Positions 27,792 to 35,139 of a stretch of 64,000 bases of DNA are shown in pieces. This DNA comes from Butyrivibrio sp. (GTDB lineage Bacteria > Bacillota > Clostridia > Lachnospirales > Lachnospiraceae). The notes under the pieces are model-generated. The model was given only the letters and a program-made list of their open reading frames with translations, had not been told where the DNA came from and made no database searches. The stretch's first letter is position 1; each line of letters opens with the position of its first letter. The translations under genes and the position numbers were made by a program. The DNA is taken from NCBI GenBank assembly GCA_016297265.1, contig JAEDHB010000001.1, forward strand, positions 248,001-312,000. The letters are read 5' to 3'.

Positions 27792-28352
27792 TTATACTCT
27801 TGAAAGGTATTCACCTGTTCTTGTATCAATTTTAATTTTGTCACCCTGGTTAACGAAAAGAGGTACCTTAACCTGTGCTCCGGTCTCAACCGTAGCAGGC
27901 TTTGTAGCACCTGTAGCCGTATCTCCCTTAACACCCGGTTCTGTCTCTGTAACCTCAAGCTCAACAAACATAGGTGGTTCGATAGAAATAATGTCTCCGT
28001 TGCATGAGCAAATCATACACTCATCATTTTCTTTGACAAATTTCATTGCATCCCCAACCTGATCCGGTGAAAGAGGAATCTGATCGTATGTCTCAAGGTT
28101 CATGAATACATACATATCTCCGTCCCTGTAAAGGTAAGAATATTTTGTCTTGTCAATATGAGCAAGATCAAATTTCTCTGTTGGGTTAAAAGAAGTCTCG
28201 ATAACACTTCCTGTCTTAACATTTTTTAATTTAGCTCTTACAAATGGTGATCCTTTTCCCGGTTTAACGTGCTGGAATTCAACGATCTGCCAAATGCCGT
28301 TATCCATTTCAATTGTAATGCCGTTCTTAAAACTACCTGCGTTTACTACCAT
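27792..28352 (-). CDS. efp: Elongation factor P
   Basis: The 186-residue translation factor relieves ribosome stalling at polyproline stretches. It shows the three-domain layout, with the modification-site lysine at residue 33 in [34 protein letters not shown], and the C-terminal [24 protein letters not shown]. subtilis-type 5-aminopentanol modification is possible but no modifying enzyme is seen here. The ribosome site GGAGG lies 10 nt before the ATG. In this window efp is not beside pepP, which is at 44963-46024. After the TAA the same frame is open for 29 more codons. Confidence 0.97.
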   Translation of the reverse strand: MVVNAGSFKNGITIEMDNGIWQIVEFQHVKPGKGSPFVRAKLKNVKTGSVIETSFNPTEKFDLAHIDKTKYSYLYRDGDMYVFMNLETYDQIPLSPDQVGDAMKFVKENDECMICSCNGDIISIEPPMFVELEVTETEPGVKGDTATGATKPATVETGAQVKVPLFVNQGDKIKIDTRTGEYLSRV

Positions 28353-28386
28353 GTGTAGTATACCTCCTTAGAATATATCTTTAATC

Positions 28387-28415
28387 ATTTTATATGAATA
28401 CGCTTCATATTTCAA
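28387..28415 (-). promoter_or_regulatory. efp promoter
   Basis: On the minus strand TTGAAA (28415-28410) and TAAAAT (28392-28387) are 17 nt apart. The -35 overlaps the stop codon of the upstream GH13-like gene. The spacer carries a short imperfect dyad (TATGAA...TTCATA). Confidence 0.7.
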
Positions 28416-30172
28416 CTATTTTTTTTGCACAGAAGAACAACCGCCGTTCTCGCATCAACTTCTATGCATTTGTCCGTGCTTTCCGGATTGGCTGGCATCT
28501 TTCCGGTGGACAGATATACCTCCCAGTATTTGCCACGTATTCCCGGCAGTGCAAGTTCATGCGGTTCCCAATGCATGTTGAAAACAACATATACATCCTC
28601 GTCCTCATCATTGTAGATTCCGCATGTGAGAATTCCGACATGCCTGTTATAATTTTCAAGGTCAGGATACCATGCCTTGCTGCTGTGGTAGGACACATCC
28701 GGCTGACCGACATATTTGTAATCCATAAGATATGGTTCATTGGTCATATGGAGTGCTCCGTGTGCCTTTCTGAAAGCAATCATCTTTTTTACAAAATCAT
28801 GAAATTTTATATTTCTGTTAAGCTGATTCCAGTTCACCCAGCCGGTTTCATTATCCTGACAATAAGCATTATTATTGCCGTTCTGGCTGTTAAGGAATTC
28901 ATCCCCGGAATATATCAAAGGTATTCCCTGTGCCGTCATAAGCATAACCATTGCATTCTGTGCCAGAAGATTACGAAGCTCGTTAATCTTCTTTTTCTTG
29001 GTCACACCCTCAACTCCGCAATTCCAGCTTAAATTGTAATCCACGCCGTCCCTGTTGCCCTCACCGTTTTCTTCATTATGTTTTCTGTCATAAGAAAACA
29101 CATCGTTGAGAGTAAAACCGTTGTTGTTGGCAATGTAATTTACAACACCTCCCTGCGCCGGGTTTTTACGCATTGCATAGAGGAATTTTGAAAGCATATC
29201 CTCATCACCCTTGAGCATATGGCGTGCAACCTCAAGGAATCCGTCATTGTATTCAACAAGGTTGCCCCTGTCCTCGCGCGCATTCCAATTAGACCTGAAC
29301 AGACGGGCATCGGTAAGAAAAAAATCACCCGAAATCTGTTCCGCTTTATCGCCATCGCAAATCACATGAAAACCATCAATATGATAGAATTCATGCCAGT
29401 ATCTCAAGCATTGCACGATTGTGGAAGTCATTATTTTCTCAGGGAAAAAGAATTCCATGTACACATCTATATTGTTTTTATGAAGTTCCTGCACCATTTC
29501 CGAAAACTCGGCTATGCAGTCCTTCGTGGCACAATATGCTGTTTTAGGCGTAAAATACAGACCCTCAGCATATCCCCAATAATTTTTCATTATTCCGTTA
29601 TCATAGAATTCATATGCAGGCATAAGTTCAATCGCATTAATTCCCAAATCAACAAGATATGGGATTTTTTCCACAACGCCCCTGTATGTTCCCTTATTTT
29701 TTACCTTTGAAAATCTGTCCTTAGTGAAGCCCTTTACATGTATTTTGTACATAACGAGCTCATTGGCAGGTATCATTGGTCTCGGACAGTAATCATCCTG
29801 TGTTGTATCCTCAACAATGATTCCCACATATTCATCGCCGCAAACGCCCTCTCTCTGAAAACATTTTTTGGTATAAGGGTCACAAAAAATGCCGTTTTCA
29901 TCTTCAAAGAGATATTTGAGACCTGCAAGTTCAACACCTACAACCCTGACTGCAAATACAGAGCCTCTTTTGAAGGACTCATCCAGTTCAATTGTTGTGG
30001 CTTTCTTACACTCGTCATCGCTGTACAAATGAATCTTGAGATATGAGCTTTTTGAAAATACCGTAAAACAATATTCCGTGCCTTTTCCCGAAACACCCAT
30101 CTCATGGGAATATGCATAAAAAATCTTCATTCCCGGAATACCGTCTCCGCCAATTTTATACGTAGCAGTCAT
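28412..30172 (-). CDS. GH13 glycogen-debranching-like protein with degenerate active site
   Basis: The 586-residue protein has an N-terminal beta domain, a GH13 barrel and a C-terminal beta domain, and its most similar relatives should be GlgX/isoamylase-type debranching enzymes (compare KHNEENGEGNRDGVDYNLSWNCGVEG and the following QGIPLIYSGDEF). The catalytic residues appear lost: the strand-4 DGFRFD motif reads DGFHVI (nucleophile Asp to Ile271, Arg to His269), the strand-7 HDGFTL reads NNGFTL (350-355), and the strand-5 Glu has no equivalent better than Asp288. The gene is intact, so it is probably a non-catalytic or altered glycan-binding protein rather than a decaying gene. No signal peptide is seen. 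Its ATG shares the junction with the ABC-F gene stop (overlap of one base at 30172). Confidence 0.85.
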   Translation of the reverse strand: MTATYKIGGDGIPGMKIFYAYSHEMGVSGKGTEYCFTVFSKSSYLKIHLYSDDECKKATTIELDESFKRGSVFAVRVVGVELAGLKYLFEDENGIFCDPYTKKCFQREGVCGDEYVGIIVEDTTQDDYCPRPMIPANELVMYKIHVKGFTKDRFSKVKNKGTYRGVVEKIPYLVDLGINAIELMPAYEFYDNGIMKNYWGYAEGLYFTPKTAYCATKDCIAEFSEMVQELHKNNIDVYMEFFFPEKIMTSTIVQCLRYWHEFYHIDGFHVICDGDKAEQISGDFFLTDARLFRSNWNAREDRGNLVEYNDGFLEVARHMLKGDEDMLSKFLYAMRKNPAQGGVVNYIANNNGFTLNDVFSYDRKHNEENGEGNRDGVDYNLSWNCGVEGVTKKKKINELRNLLAQNAMVMLMTAQGIPLIYSGDEFLNSQNGNNNAYCQDNETGWVNWNQLNRNIKFHDFVKKMIAFRKAHGALHMTNEPYLMDYKYVGQPDVSYHSSKAWYPDLENYNRHVGILTCGIYNDEDEDVYVVFNMHWEPHELALPGIRGKYWEVYLSTGKMPANPESTDKCIEVDARTAVVLLCKKNS

Positions 30173-31800
30173 TATTGTTCCTCGCCAAATGCGTTATATA
30201 CTTGTCTCTTTCTGGCCATTTCGTCGCTGGCAAGGTATTCATCATAGGTTGTAATCTTATCGATAAGCTTACCATTAACAAATTCCATAATTCTGTTAGC
30301 CGTTGTCTGGACAAACTGATGGTCACGGCATGCAAAAAGAGCAACGCCCGGGAATTTGATTAATCCATTGTTAAGCGCAGTAATTGATTCCATATCAAGA
30401 TGGTCCGTAGGCTCATCAAGAATAAGAACATTTGAACCCATTATCATCATTTTGGAGAGAAGGCATCTGACCTTTTCGCCTCCGGACAATACTTTTACCT
30501 TCTTCACGCCGTCTTCTCCGGCAAAAAGCATTCTGCCGAGGAATCCTCTGACATAGGTAACATCCTTTTCCGTTGAATACTGCATAAGCCAGTCAGTGAT
30601 TGTATCCTCGCAGTCAAATTCTGCAGTACTGTCCTTAGGAAAATACGCCTGTGATGTTGTAATACCCCATTTAAAGGTACCTGAATCAGGCTCCATTTCC
30701 CCTGTAAGAATCTTAAAGAGAGTTGTCTTCGCAAATTCATCAGCTCCGACAAATGCAACCTTGTCATCATGATTAATGATAAATGATACATCATCAAGCA
30801 CCTTTACGCCATCAATTGTCTTTGTAAGACCTTCAACTGAAAGCACCTCATTACCAATCTCTCTGAAAGGTCTGAAATCAATATATGGATATTTTCTGCT
30901 TGAGGGACGAATGTCATCAAGCTCAATTTTCTCAAGTGCTCTTTTTCTTGAAGTTGCCTGTTTTGATTTGGAAGCATTGGCAGAGAATCTCTGGATAAAT
31001 TCCTGAAGTTCTTTGATTTTCTCCTCTTTCTTTTTATTGGCTTCCTTCATCTGTTTAATCATTAACTGGCTTGATTCATACCAGAAATCATAGTTTCCGG
31101 CATAGAGCTGAATCTTCGCGTAGTCGATATCGGCAATCTGTGTGCATACTTTATTAAGGAAATATCTGTCATGGGATACCACGATTACCGTATTTTCAAA
31201 GTCAATAAGGAAATCCTCAAGCCATGCAATGGCATCCAGGTCAAGGTGGTTGGTAGGCTCATCCAGTAAAAGAATATCAGGATTACCGAAAAGTGCCTTC
31301 GCAAGAAGAACCTTAACCTTCTGGCTACCCATCAATTCACTCATCATTTTATAGTGGAATTCCGTATCAATTCCAAGTCCGTTGAGGAGCTGTGCCGCAT
31401 CCGACTCCGCTTCCCAGCCGTTAAGCTCAGCAAATTCGCCCTCAAGCTCACTTGCCTTTATCCCGTCTTCCTCCGTAAAATCCTCCTTGGCATAAATCGC
31501 ATCTTTTTCCTTCATAATCTGATACAGACGCTCATTACCCATGATAACGGTATCCATAACGGTATATGCATCATATTTAAAGTGGTCCTGTTCCAGGAAA
31601 GAAAGCCTCTCCCCCGGAGACATGGTAACATCACCCTTACTTGGCTCCAGCTGTCCTGATAATATTTTTAAAAAGGTGGATTTACCCGCACCGTTGGCAC
31701 CGATAAGTCCATAGCAGTTTCCGGGTGTGAACTTAATATTAACATCCTCGAAAAGTGCCTTTTTCCCAATTCTTAATGTTACATTATTTGCACAAATCAT
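30172..31800 (-). CDS. ABC-F family ATPase, YbiT-like
   Basis: The 542-residue soluble protein has two ABC domains joined by a linker with the ABC-F patterns (RFSANASKSKQATSRKRALEKIEL) and no membrane segments. ABC-F proteins bind the ribosome E site. Domain 1 has Walker A GANGAGKST (34-42), Walker B LLLDEPTNHLD and His210. Domain 2 has Walker B LILDEPTDHLD and signature LSGGE (438-442). The other ATP site looks dead: first signature reads ELMGSQ (155-160), second Walker A reads GADEFAKTT (352-360) and the second His-switch reads CRD (491-493). E. coli YbiT, as I recall it, also has an odd first signature. The GH13-like gene follows in the same operon. Confidence 0.9.
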   Translation of the reverse strand: MICANNVTLRIGKKALFEDVNIKFTPGNCYGLIGANGAGKSTFLKILSGQLEPSKGDVTMSPGERLSFLEQDHFKYDAYTVMDTVIMGNERLYQIMKEKDAIYAKEDFTEEDGIKASELEGEFAELNGWEAESDAAQLLNGLGIDTEFHYKMMSELMGSQKVKVLLAKALFGNPDILLLDEPTNHLDLDAIAWLEDFLIDFENTVIVVSHDRYFLNKVCTQIADIDYAKIQLYAGNYDFWYESSQLMIKQMKEANKKKEEKIKELQEFIQRFSANASKSKQATSRKRALEKIELDDIRPSSRKYPYIDFRPFREIGNEVLSVEGLTKTIDGVKVLDDVSFIINHDDKVAFVGADEFAKTTLFKILTGEMEPDSGTFKWGITTSQAYFPKDSTAEFDCEDTITDWLMQYSTEKDVTYVRGFLGRMLFAGEDGVKKVKVLSGGEKVRCLLSKMMIMGSNVLILDEPTDHLDMESITALNNGLIKFPGVALFACRDHQFVQTTANRIMEFVNGKLIDKITTYDEYLASDEMARKRQVYNAFGEEQ

Positions 31801-31839
31801 TTTGTTTTACCTTCCTATACACAATCTTTTCCAAATCTA

Positions 31840-31867
31840 ATTGTACAGTAAAATGATTATTTTGCAA
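31840..31867 (-). promoter_or_regulatory. Promoter of the ABC-F / GH13-like operon
   Basis: On the minus strand TTGCAA (31867-31862) and TACAAT (31845-31840) are 16 nt apart, about 40 nt before the ATG. The ribosome site is AGGAAGG. Confidence 0.55.
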
Positions 31868-31902
31868 GTCTTTTCTATTGCCATATGTATTTTACCTGTG
31901 CC

Positions 31903-31941
31903 AAAAAAAATTGACAGCATCCGGATTTTCCAAATGCTGTC
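31903..31941 (-). terminator. Intrinsic terminator after the DUF1540 gene
   Basis: GACAGCAT (31913-31920) and ATGCTGTC (31934-31941) pair perfectly, 8 nt past the stop codon. On the minus strand the hairpin is followed by AATTTTTTTTGG. A clear rho-independent terminator. Confidence 0.9.
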
Positions 31942-31948
31942 GCAGTCG

Positions 31949-32269
31949 TTACATTTTAAATGTTGCACATTCTGTTTCTCCGTGAGAAGTAGTCTTTGAT
32001 TTTGCGACATTAATATGCGCAGCAGTACAATTCATATTATCATTATATACACAATTTACTGCCTCACATTTTACCTCAATCTTTTTCTCGGGAGACATTG
32101 TGGAGTTATGACATCCGCAGTTCTCAGGATTATTACAGTTCACAAATGATGCGCATTTGGTATCGCAGGAGTTTCTGGCCCCCTTGCCGTCCACTCTGAT
32201 ATTTCCCTTACAACACATATTATCAGCGTTATAAGAACAGTTTTTTACAGAACATAACAAATCGGTCAT
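31949..32269 (-). CDS. DUF1540 cysteine-rich protein
   Basis: The 106-residue protein carries two copies of the DUF1540 unit, each with about four to five cysteines (LLCSVKNCSYNADNMCCKG...CDTKCASFVNC and VKCEAVNCVYNDNMNCTA...ETECATFKM), joined by a linker with a further C-x-C-H. The spacing suggests a metal- or redox-active small protein. DUF1540 proteins are common in clostridia and have no established function. It is a single-gene unit: terminator on its 3' side, ribosome site GAAAGGAAGG on its 5' side. Confidence 0.9.
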   Translation of the reverse strand: MTDLLCSVKNCSYNADNMCCKGNIRVDGKGARNSCDTKCASFVNCNNPENCGCHNSTMSPEKKIEVKCEAVNCVYNDNMNCTAAHINVAKSKTTSHGETECATFKM

Positions 32270-32354
32270 ATTATTTACCTTCCTTTCACTTGGTTGTGAT
32301 TAATACGTAAATAGTATGACCGATAAAACTTTAATTATTCAGTTGAGAAAAATA

Positions 32355-33458
32355 TTAATATTCTACACCGTTAAGCATGCTGCCAAAAGCTTCTGTTGCA
32401 TTGATTCCGCCGTTAAGACCGCCAAAAGCTCCGCTCATTCCCATGCCCATTGAAGAAAGCTTCTCCATTGCTTCTTCAAGGCTCTTCTCATCCATAACCT
32501 CATCATCTGAAGGAATTGAGATATCTTCGCATCCCTCTTCAACTGAAAGCTTTGCATTAACGCTTTCATCGTCTGAAGGCTCAACCTTTGCAGAAAGCTC
32601 AAATTCATCGCTACCGTCAGTTACACTGAATATATAACTTCCCTCGAAATCAGATCCGTCATATGAATTTAATCCTTCTGTCATTTCATCAATAGCTTCT
32701 GAAATCTTTGCTTCTGACATATTGTCAAGAACCTGATCAACCTTTGCAAGCTGGTCATCTGACATATTCCCGTTGAGTTTGTCCTTAATTTCATCTGCAT
32801 TAAGTCCTGATACTATTGCATATACTTCTTTTACAATCTTATCCTTGTTATCCGTAAGTACTTTTGCAAGGCTCTTTGCAAGCTTCTTAACATCCTCTCC
32901 TGATGTAATGCTGATTGTCTTTGTTCTTCCTTTTTCTTCAACAACATCATCAAATGCTCCGTCGAAGATTCCTTCAAGTGAAGAACCTAATGTAGCTGTT
33001 GAGGATGTAACATCCGCTGTTTCTGTATTTGCAAATTTAACCCAGTCCTTGGTAATTCCAAGCTGTGCCTTATCGATTCCCATCATTGCAAGGAATGATG
33101 CAACCTTGTCAAATATTCCTCCGATATTAATATAAGCGGCTTCCTCATCACATACCATAAGCTCAGGGATGGACATATCCATTCCGCCTACATTAAGTGA
33201 CAAACCGACTGATGCCTTGTTTCCGTCCACCTGGATTGACATTGAAAATTTCTGGCTTGTGCCATCATTCACGATATCGGCATCCAGTTCAGCAGTATAT
33301 TTACCGCTTTCCATAATTGAACCCAGGGATGAAAACATTTTTCCTGATGAATCATCGTCGTCTTTGCCTGATGATTTTTTTGAACATCCTGTAAATGCAC
33401 ATAATACCATTGCACTTACAAGGAGTAATGCTAAAGTTCTTTTAATGATTTTACTCAT
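32355..33458 (-). CDS. Putative lipoprotein of unknown function
   Basis: The 367-residue protein has a clear lipoprotein signal: MSKIIKRTLALLLVSAMVLCAFTGC with lipidation at Cys25, followed by a Ser/Lys/Asp-rich tether. The mature part is acidic with a beta-rich repeat-like composition (SMSIQVDGNKASVGLSLNVGG...), and a Met/Gly-rich C-terminus (SSMGMGMSGAFGGLNGG). I do not recognise a family beyond the general class of clostridial surface lipoproteins. It is monocistronic with a near-perfect promoter (33495-33523) and a GGAGG ribosome site, so it is probably well expressed. Confidence 0.85.
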   Translation of the reverse strand: MSKIIKRTLALLLVSAMVLCAFTGCSKKSSGKDDDDSSGKMFSSLGSIMESGKYTAELDADIVNDGTSQKFSMSIQVDGNKASVGLSLNVGGMDMSIPELMVCDEEAAYINIGGIFDKVASFLAMMGIDKAQLGITKDWVKFANTETADVTSSTATLGSSLEGIFDGAFDDVVEEKGRTKTISITSGEDVKKLAKSLAKVLTDNKDKIVKEVYAIVSGLNADEIKDKLNGNMSDDQLAKVDQVLDNMSEAKISEAIDEMTEGLNSYDGSDFEGSYIFSVTDGSDEFELSAKVEPSDDESVNAKLSVEEGCEDISIPSDDEVMDEKSLEEAMEKLSSMGMGMSGAFGGLNGGINATEAFGSMLNGVEY

Positions 33459-33494
33459 TTTCGATCCTCCTAAATCTCTTTTTACTACATTTTC

Positions 33495-33523
33495 ATTCTA
33501 TATTTGGAATATTTCGGTGTCAA
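33495..33523 (-). promoter_or_regulatory. Promoter of the lipoprotein gene
   Basis: On the minus strand a perfect TTGACA (33523-33518) and TAGAAT (33500-33495) are 17 nt apart, about 37 nt before the ATG. Confidence 0.75.
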
Positions 33524-33587
33524 TATGTTATATATAAAACTTTTGTGAAAATTCTATGTATTTTTTAGCAAATTGCATATTTTTCTA

Positions 33588-33659
33588 TTGAATTGAAAAC
33601 CTGTGTGTTATAAAATAGAAAAAATGCCATATCGAGGTCCGATAATCCTCATGCTGGCA
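33588..33659 (+). promoter_or_regulatory. pyrBI promoter and leader hairpin
   Basis: TTGAAT (33588-33593) and TAAAAT (33611-33616) are 17 nt apart. The leader holds a stem made of TGCCA/TGGCA (33625-33629 with 33655-33659) and GAGG/CCTC (33634-33637 with 33647-33650) around a small internal loop. There is no U-tract after it, and I see no PyrR-binding consensus, so attenuation is not supported; the hairpin may affect mRNA stability or translation. Confidence 0.5.
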
Positions 33660-33682
33660 CAACGGTACATTGGAGGTTCACA

Positions 33683-34606
33683 ATGAGACATTTATTAAGT
33701 CCGCTTGATTTATCTACCGATGAATTGGACAAATTACTTGATTTAGCAACAGATATTGCGGCCGACCCTGACAAATATTCAGAGTGCTGTAATAAGAAAA
33801 AACTTGCAACTCTCTTCTATGAGCCAAGCACCAGAACAAGGCTGAGTTTTGAAGCGGCAATGCTTAATCTTGGCGGTTCCGTTCTCGGCTTTTCATCCGC
33901 CGATTCCAGCTCGGCAGCCAAGGGAGAAAGCGTTGCAGATACAATTCGCGTAATTTCCTGTTATGCAGATATATGCGCCATGAGACATCCCAAAGAAGGT
34001 GCTCCTCTTGTGGCCTCATTACACTCTTCCATTCCGGTTATCAATGCCGGTGACGGAGGACATCAGCATCCAACACAGACTCTCACCGATTTGCTCACAA
34101 TCCGTTCCCTCAAGGGCGGCTTTGACAATCTGACCATCGGTTTGTGCGGAGATCTCAAGTTCGGAAGAACAGTACATTCGCTTATCGAATCCTTATTACG
34201 ATATAACAATATCAAATTTGTATTAATCTCACCAAAAGAACTCCGGATTCCGGATTACATAAGAGAATCAATAATCAATGCAGGTAACCATGAATTTGTC
34301 GAAATGGAAAGACTTGAGGATGCCATGCCCGAGCTTGACATTCTCTATATGACAAGGGTTCAGAAGGAACGTTTCTTCAGCGAAGAAGAATATCTTAGAA
34401 TGAAGGGTTACTACATATTGGATAACGCCAAGATGGAATTAGCAAAAAAAGACATGATAGTCCTGCATCCGTTGCCAAGAGTCAACGAGATATCTGTAGA
34501 AGTGGATGAAGATGAACGTGCCTGCTATTTCAAACAGGCTCAATTCGGAGTTTATGTCAGAATGGCTCTTATTATGACATTGCTGGAGGTGGATGTACCA
34601 TGTTGA
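33683..34606 (+). CDS. pyrB: Aspartate carbamoyltransferase, catalytic chain
   Basis: The 307-residue enzyme makes carbamoyl-aspartate, the first committed step of pyrimidine synthesis. It carries [16 protein letters not shown] (carbamoyl-phosphate loop), the [16 protein letters not shown] mobile loop with its catalytic Ser/Lys, [18 protein letters not shown], and [14 protein letters not shown]. The gene overlaps pyrI by 7 nt (ATGTTGA), so catalytic and regulatory chains are coupled. A TTGGAGGT ribosome site precedes the ATG. The pyrBI arrangement indicates an E. coli-like allosteric holoenzyme rather than the unregulated Bacillus type. Confidence 0.97.
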   Translation: MRHLLSPLDLSTDELDKLLDLATDIAADPDKYSECCNKKKLATLFYEPSTRTRLSFEAAMLNLGGSVLGFSSADSSSAAKGESVADTIRVISCYADICAMRHPKEGAPLVASLHSSIPVINAGDGGHQHPTQTLTDLLTIRSLKGGFDNLTIGLCGDLKFGRTVHSLIESLLRYNNIKFVLISPKELRIPDYIRESIINAGNHEFVEMERLEDAMPELDILYMTRVQKERFFSEEEYLRMKGYYILDNAKMELAKKDMIVLHPLPRVNEISVEVDEDERACYFKQAQFGVYVRMALIMTLLEVDVPC

Positions 34607-35019
34607 ATGTAGGAAAATTAGAGAACGGATTTGTTATCGACCATATCAAAGCAGGAAAAAGCATGGATATTTATAAATATCTTGGTCTCGGAAAGCTTGA
34701 TTGCTGCGTGGCTATCATCAAGAATGCCAAAAGCAATAAGATGGGCAAAAAAGACATTATCAAAATAGACGGTGGTCTCGACCTTGTAGATTTGGATATT
34801 CTCGGATTTATCGACAACGAGATAACCATTAACATCATCAAAGACGGAATGATTATCGAGAAAAAAATACTGGACCTCCCTAATAAAGTTACCAATGTAA
34901 TCAAATGTAAGAACCCAAGATGCATTACACAGATTGAGCAGGAACTTGACCATGTTTTCCTCTTAACCGACAAAAAAGACCATATATACAGGTGCATGTA
35001 CTGCGAATCCAAATATTAA
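34600..35019 (+). CDS. pyrI: Aspartate carbamoyltransferase, regulatory chain
   Basis: The 139-residue protein has the nucleotide-binding N-domain ([24 protein letters not shown]) and the C-terminal zinc domain with four cysteines (CKNPRCIT ... YRCMYC), which contacts PyrB. It confers CTP/ATP allosteric control. It is slightly shorter than the E. coli chain (153 residues), mostly at the N-terminus. It is the last gene of the two-gene operon, with a terminator at 35043-35105. Confidence 0.96.
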   Translation: MLNVGKLENGFVIDHIKAGKSMDIYKYLGLGKLDCCVAIIKNAKSNKMGKKDIIKIDGGLDLVDLDILGFIDNEITINIIKDGMIIEKKILDLPNKVTNVIKCKNPRCITQIEQELDHVFLLTDKKDHIYRCMYCESKY

Positions 35020-35042
35020 ATTTAAATTTAATAAACATAAAC

Positions 35043-35105
35043 AAGCTGTAAAAATTTCTAAAACCGGCTTCCCGGGGCAGAAGTCTTTACAGCTTATTAT
35101 TTTAC
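35043..35105 (+). terminator. Terminator of pyrBI
   Basis: AAGCTGTAAA (35043-35052) pairs with TTTACAGCTT (35086-35095), enclosing a GC-rich inner segment around CCGG...CCGGGG, and is followed by ATTATTTTACG. It lies 23 nt past the pyrI stop. Confidence 0.75.
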
Positions 35106-35126
35106 GGGATTCGCATTGCGAATCCC
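35106..35126. repeat. Short perfect inverted repeat between convergent pyrI and bgl genes
   Basis: GGGATTCGC (35106-35114), loop ATT, GCGAATCCC (35118-35126). It lies 13 nt from the GH3 gene stop. Neither side has a U-tract, so it is not an ordinary terminator by itself; it may serve the GH3 transcript as a 3' end stabiliser. Confidence 0.6.
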
Positions 35127-35139
35127 ACTGTTGTCACTA

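Noticed and set aside
33594..33682. PyrR-type attenuator in the pyrBI leader
   Set aside because: There is no terminator U-tract and no PyrR-binding consensus; only a small hairpin is present.
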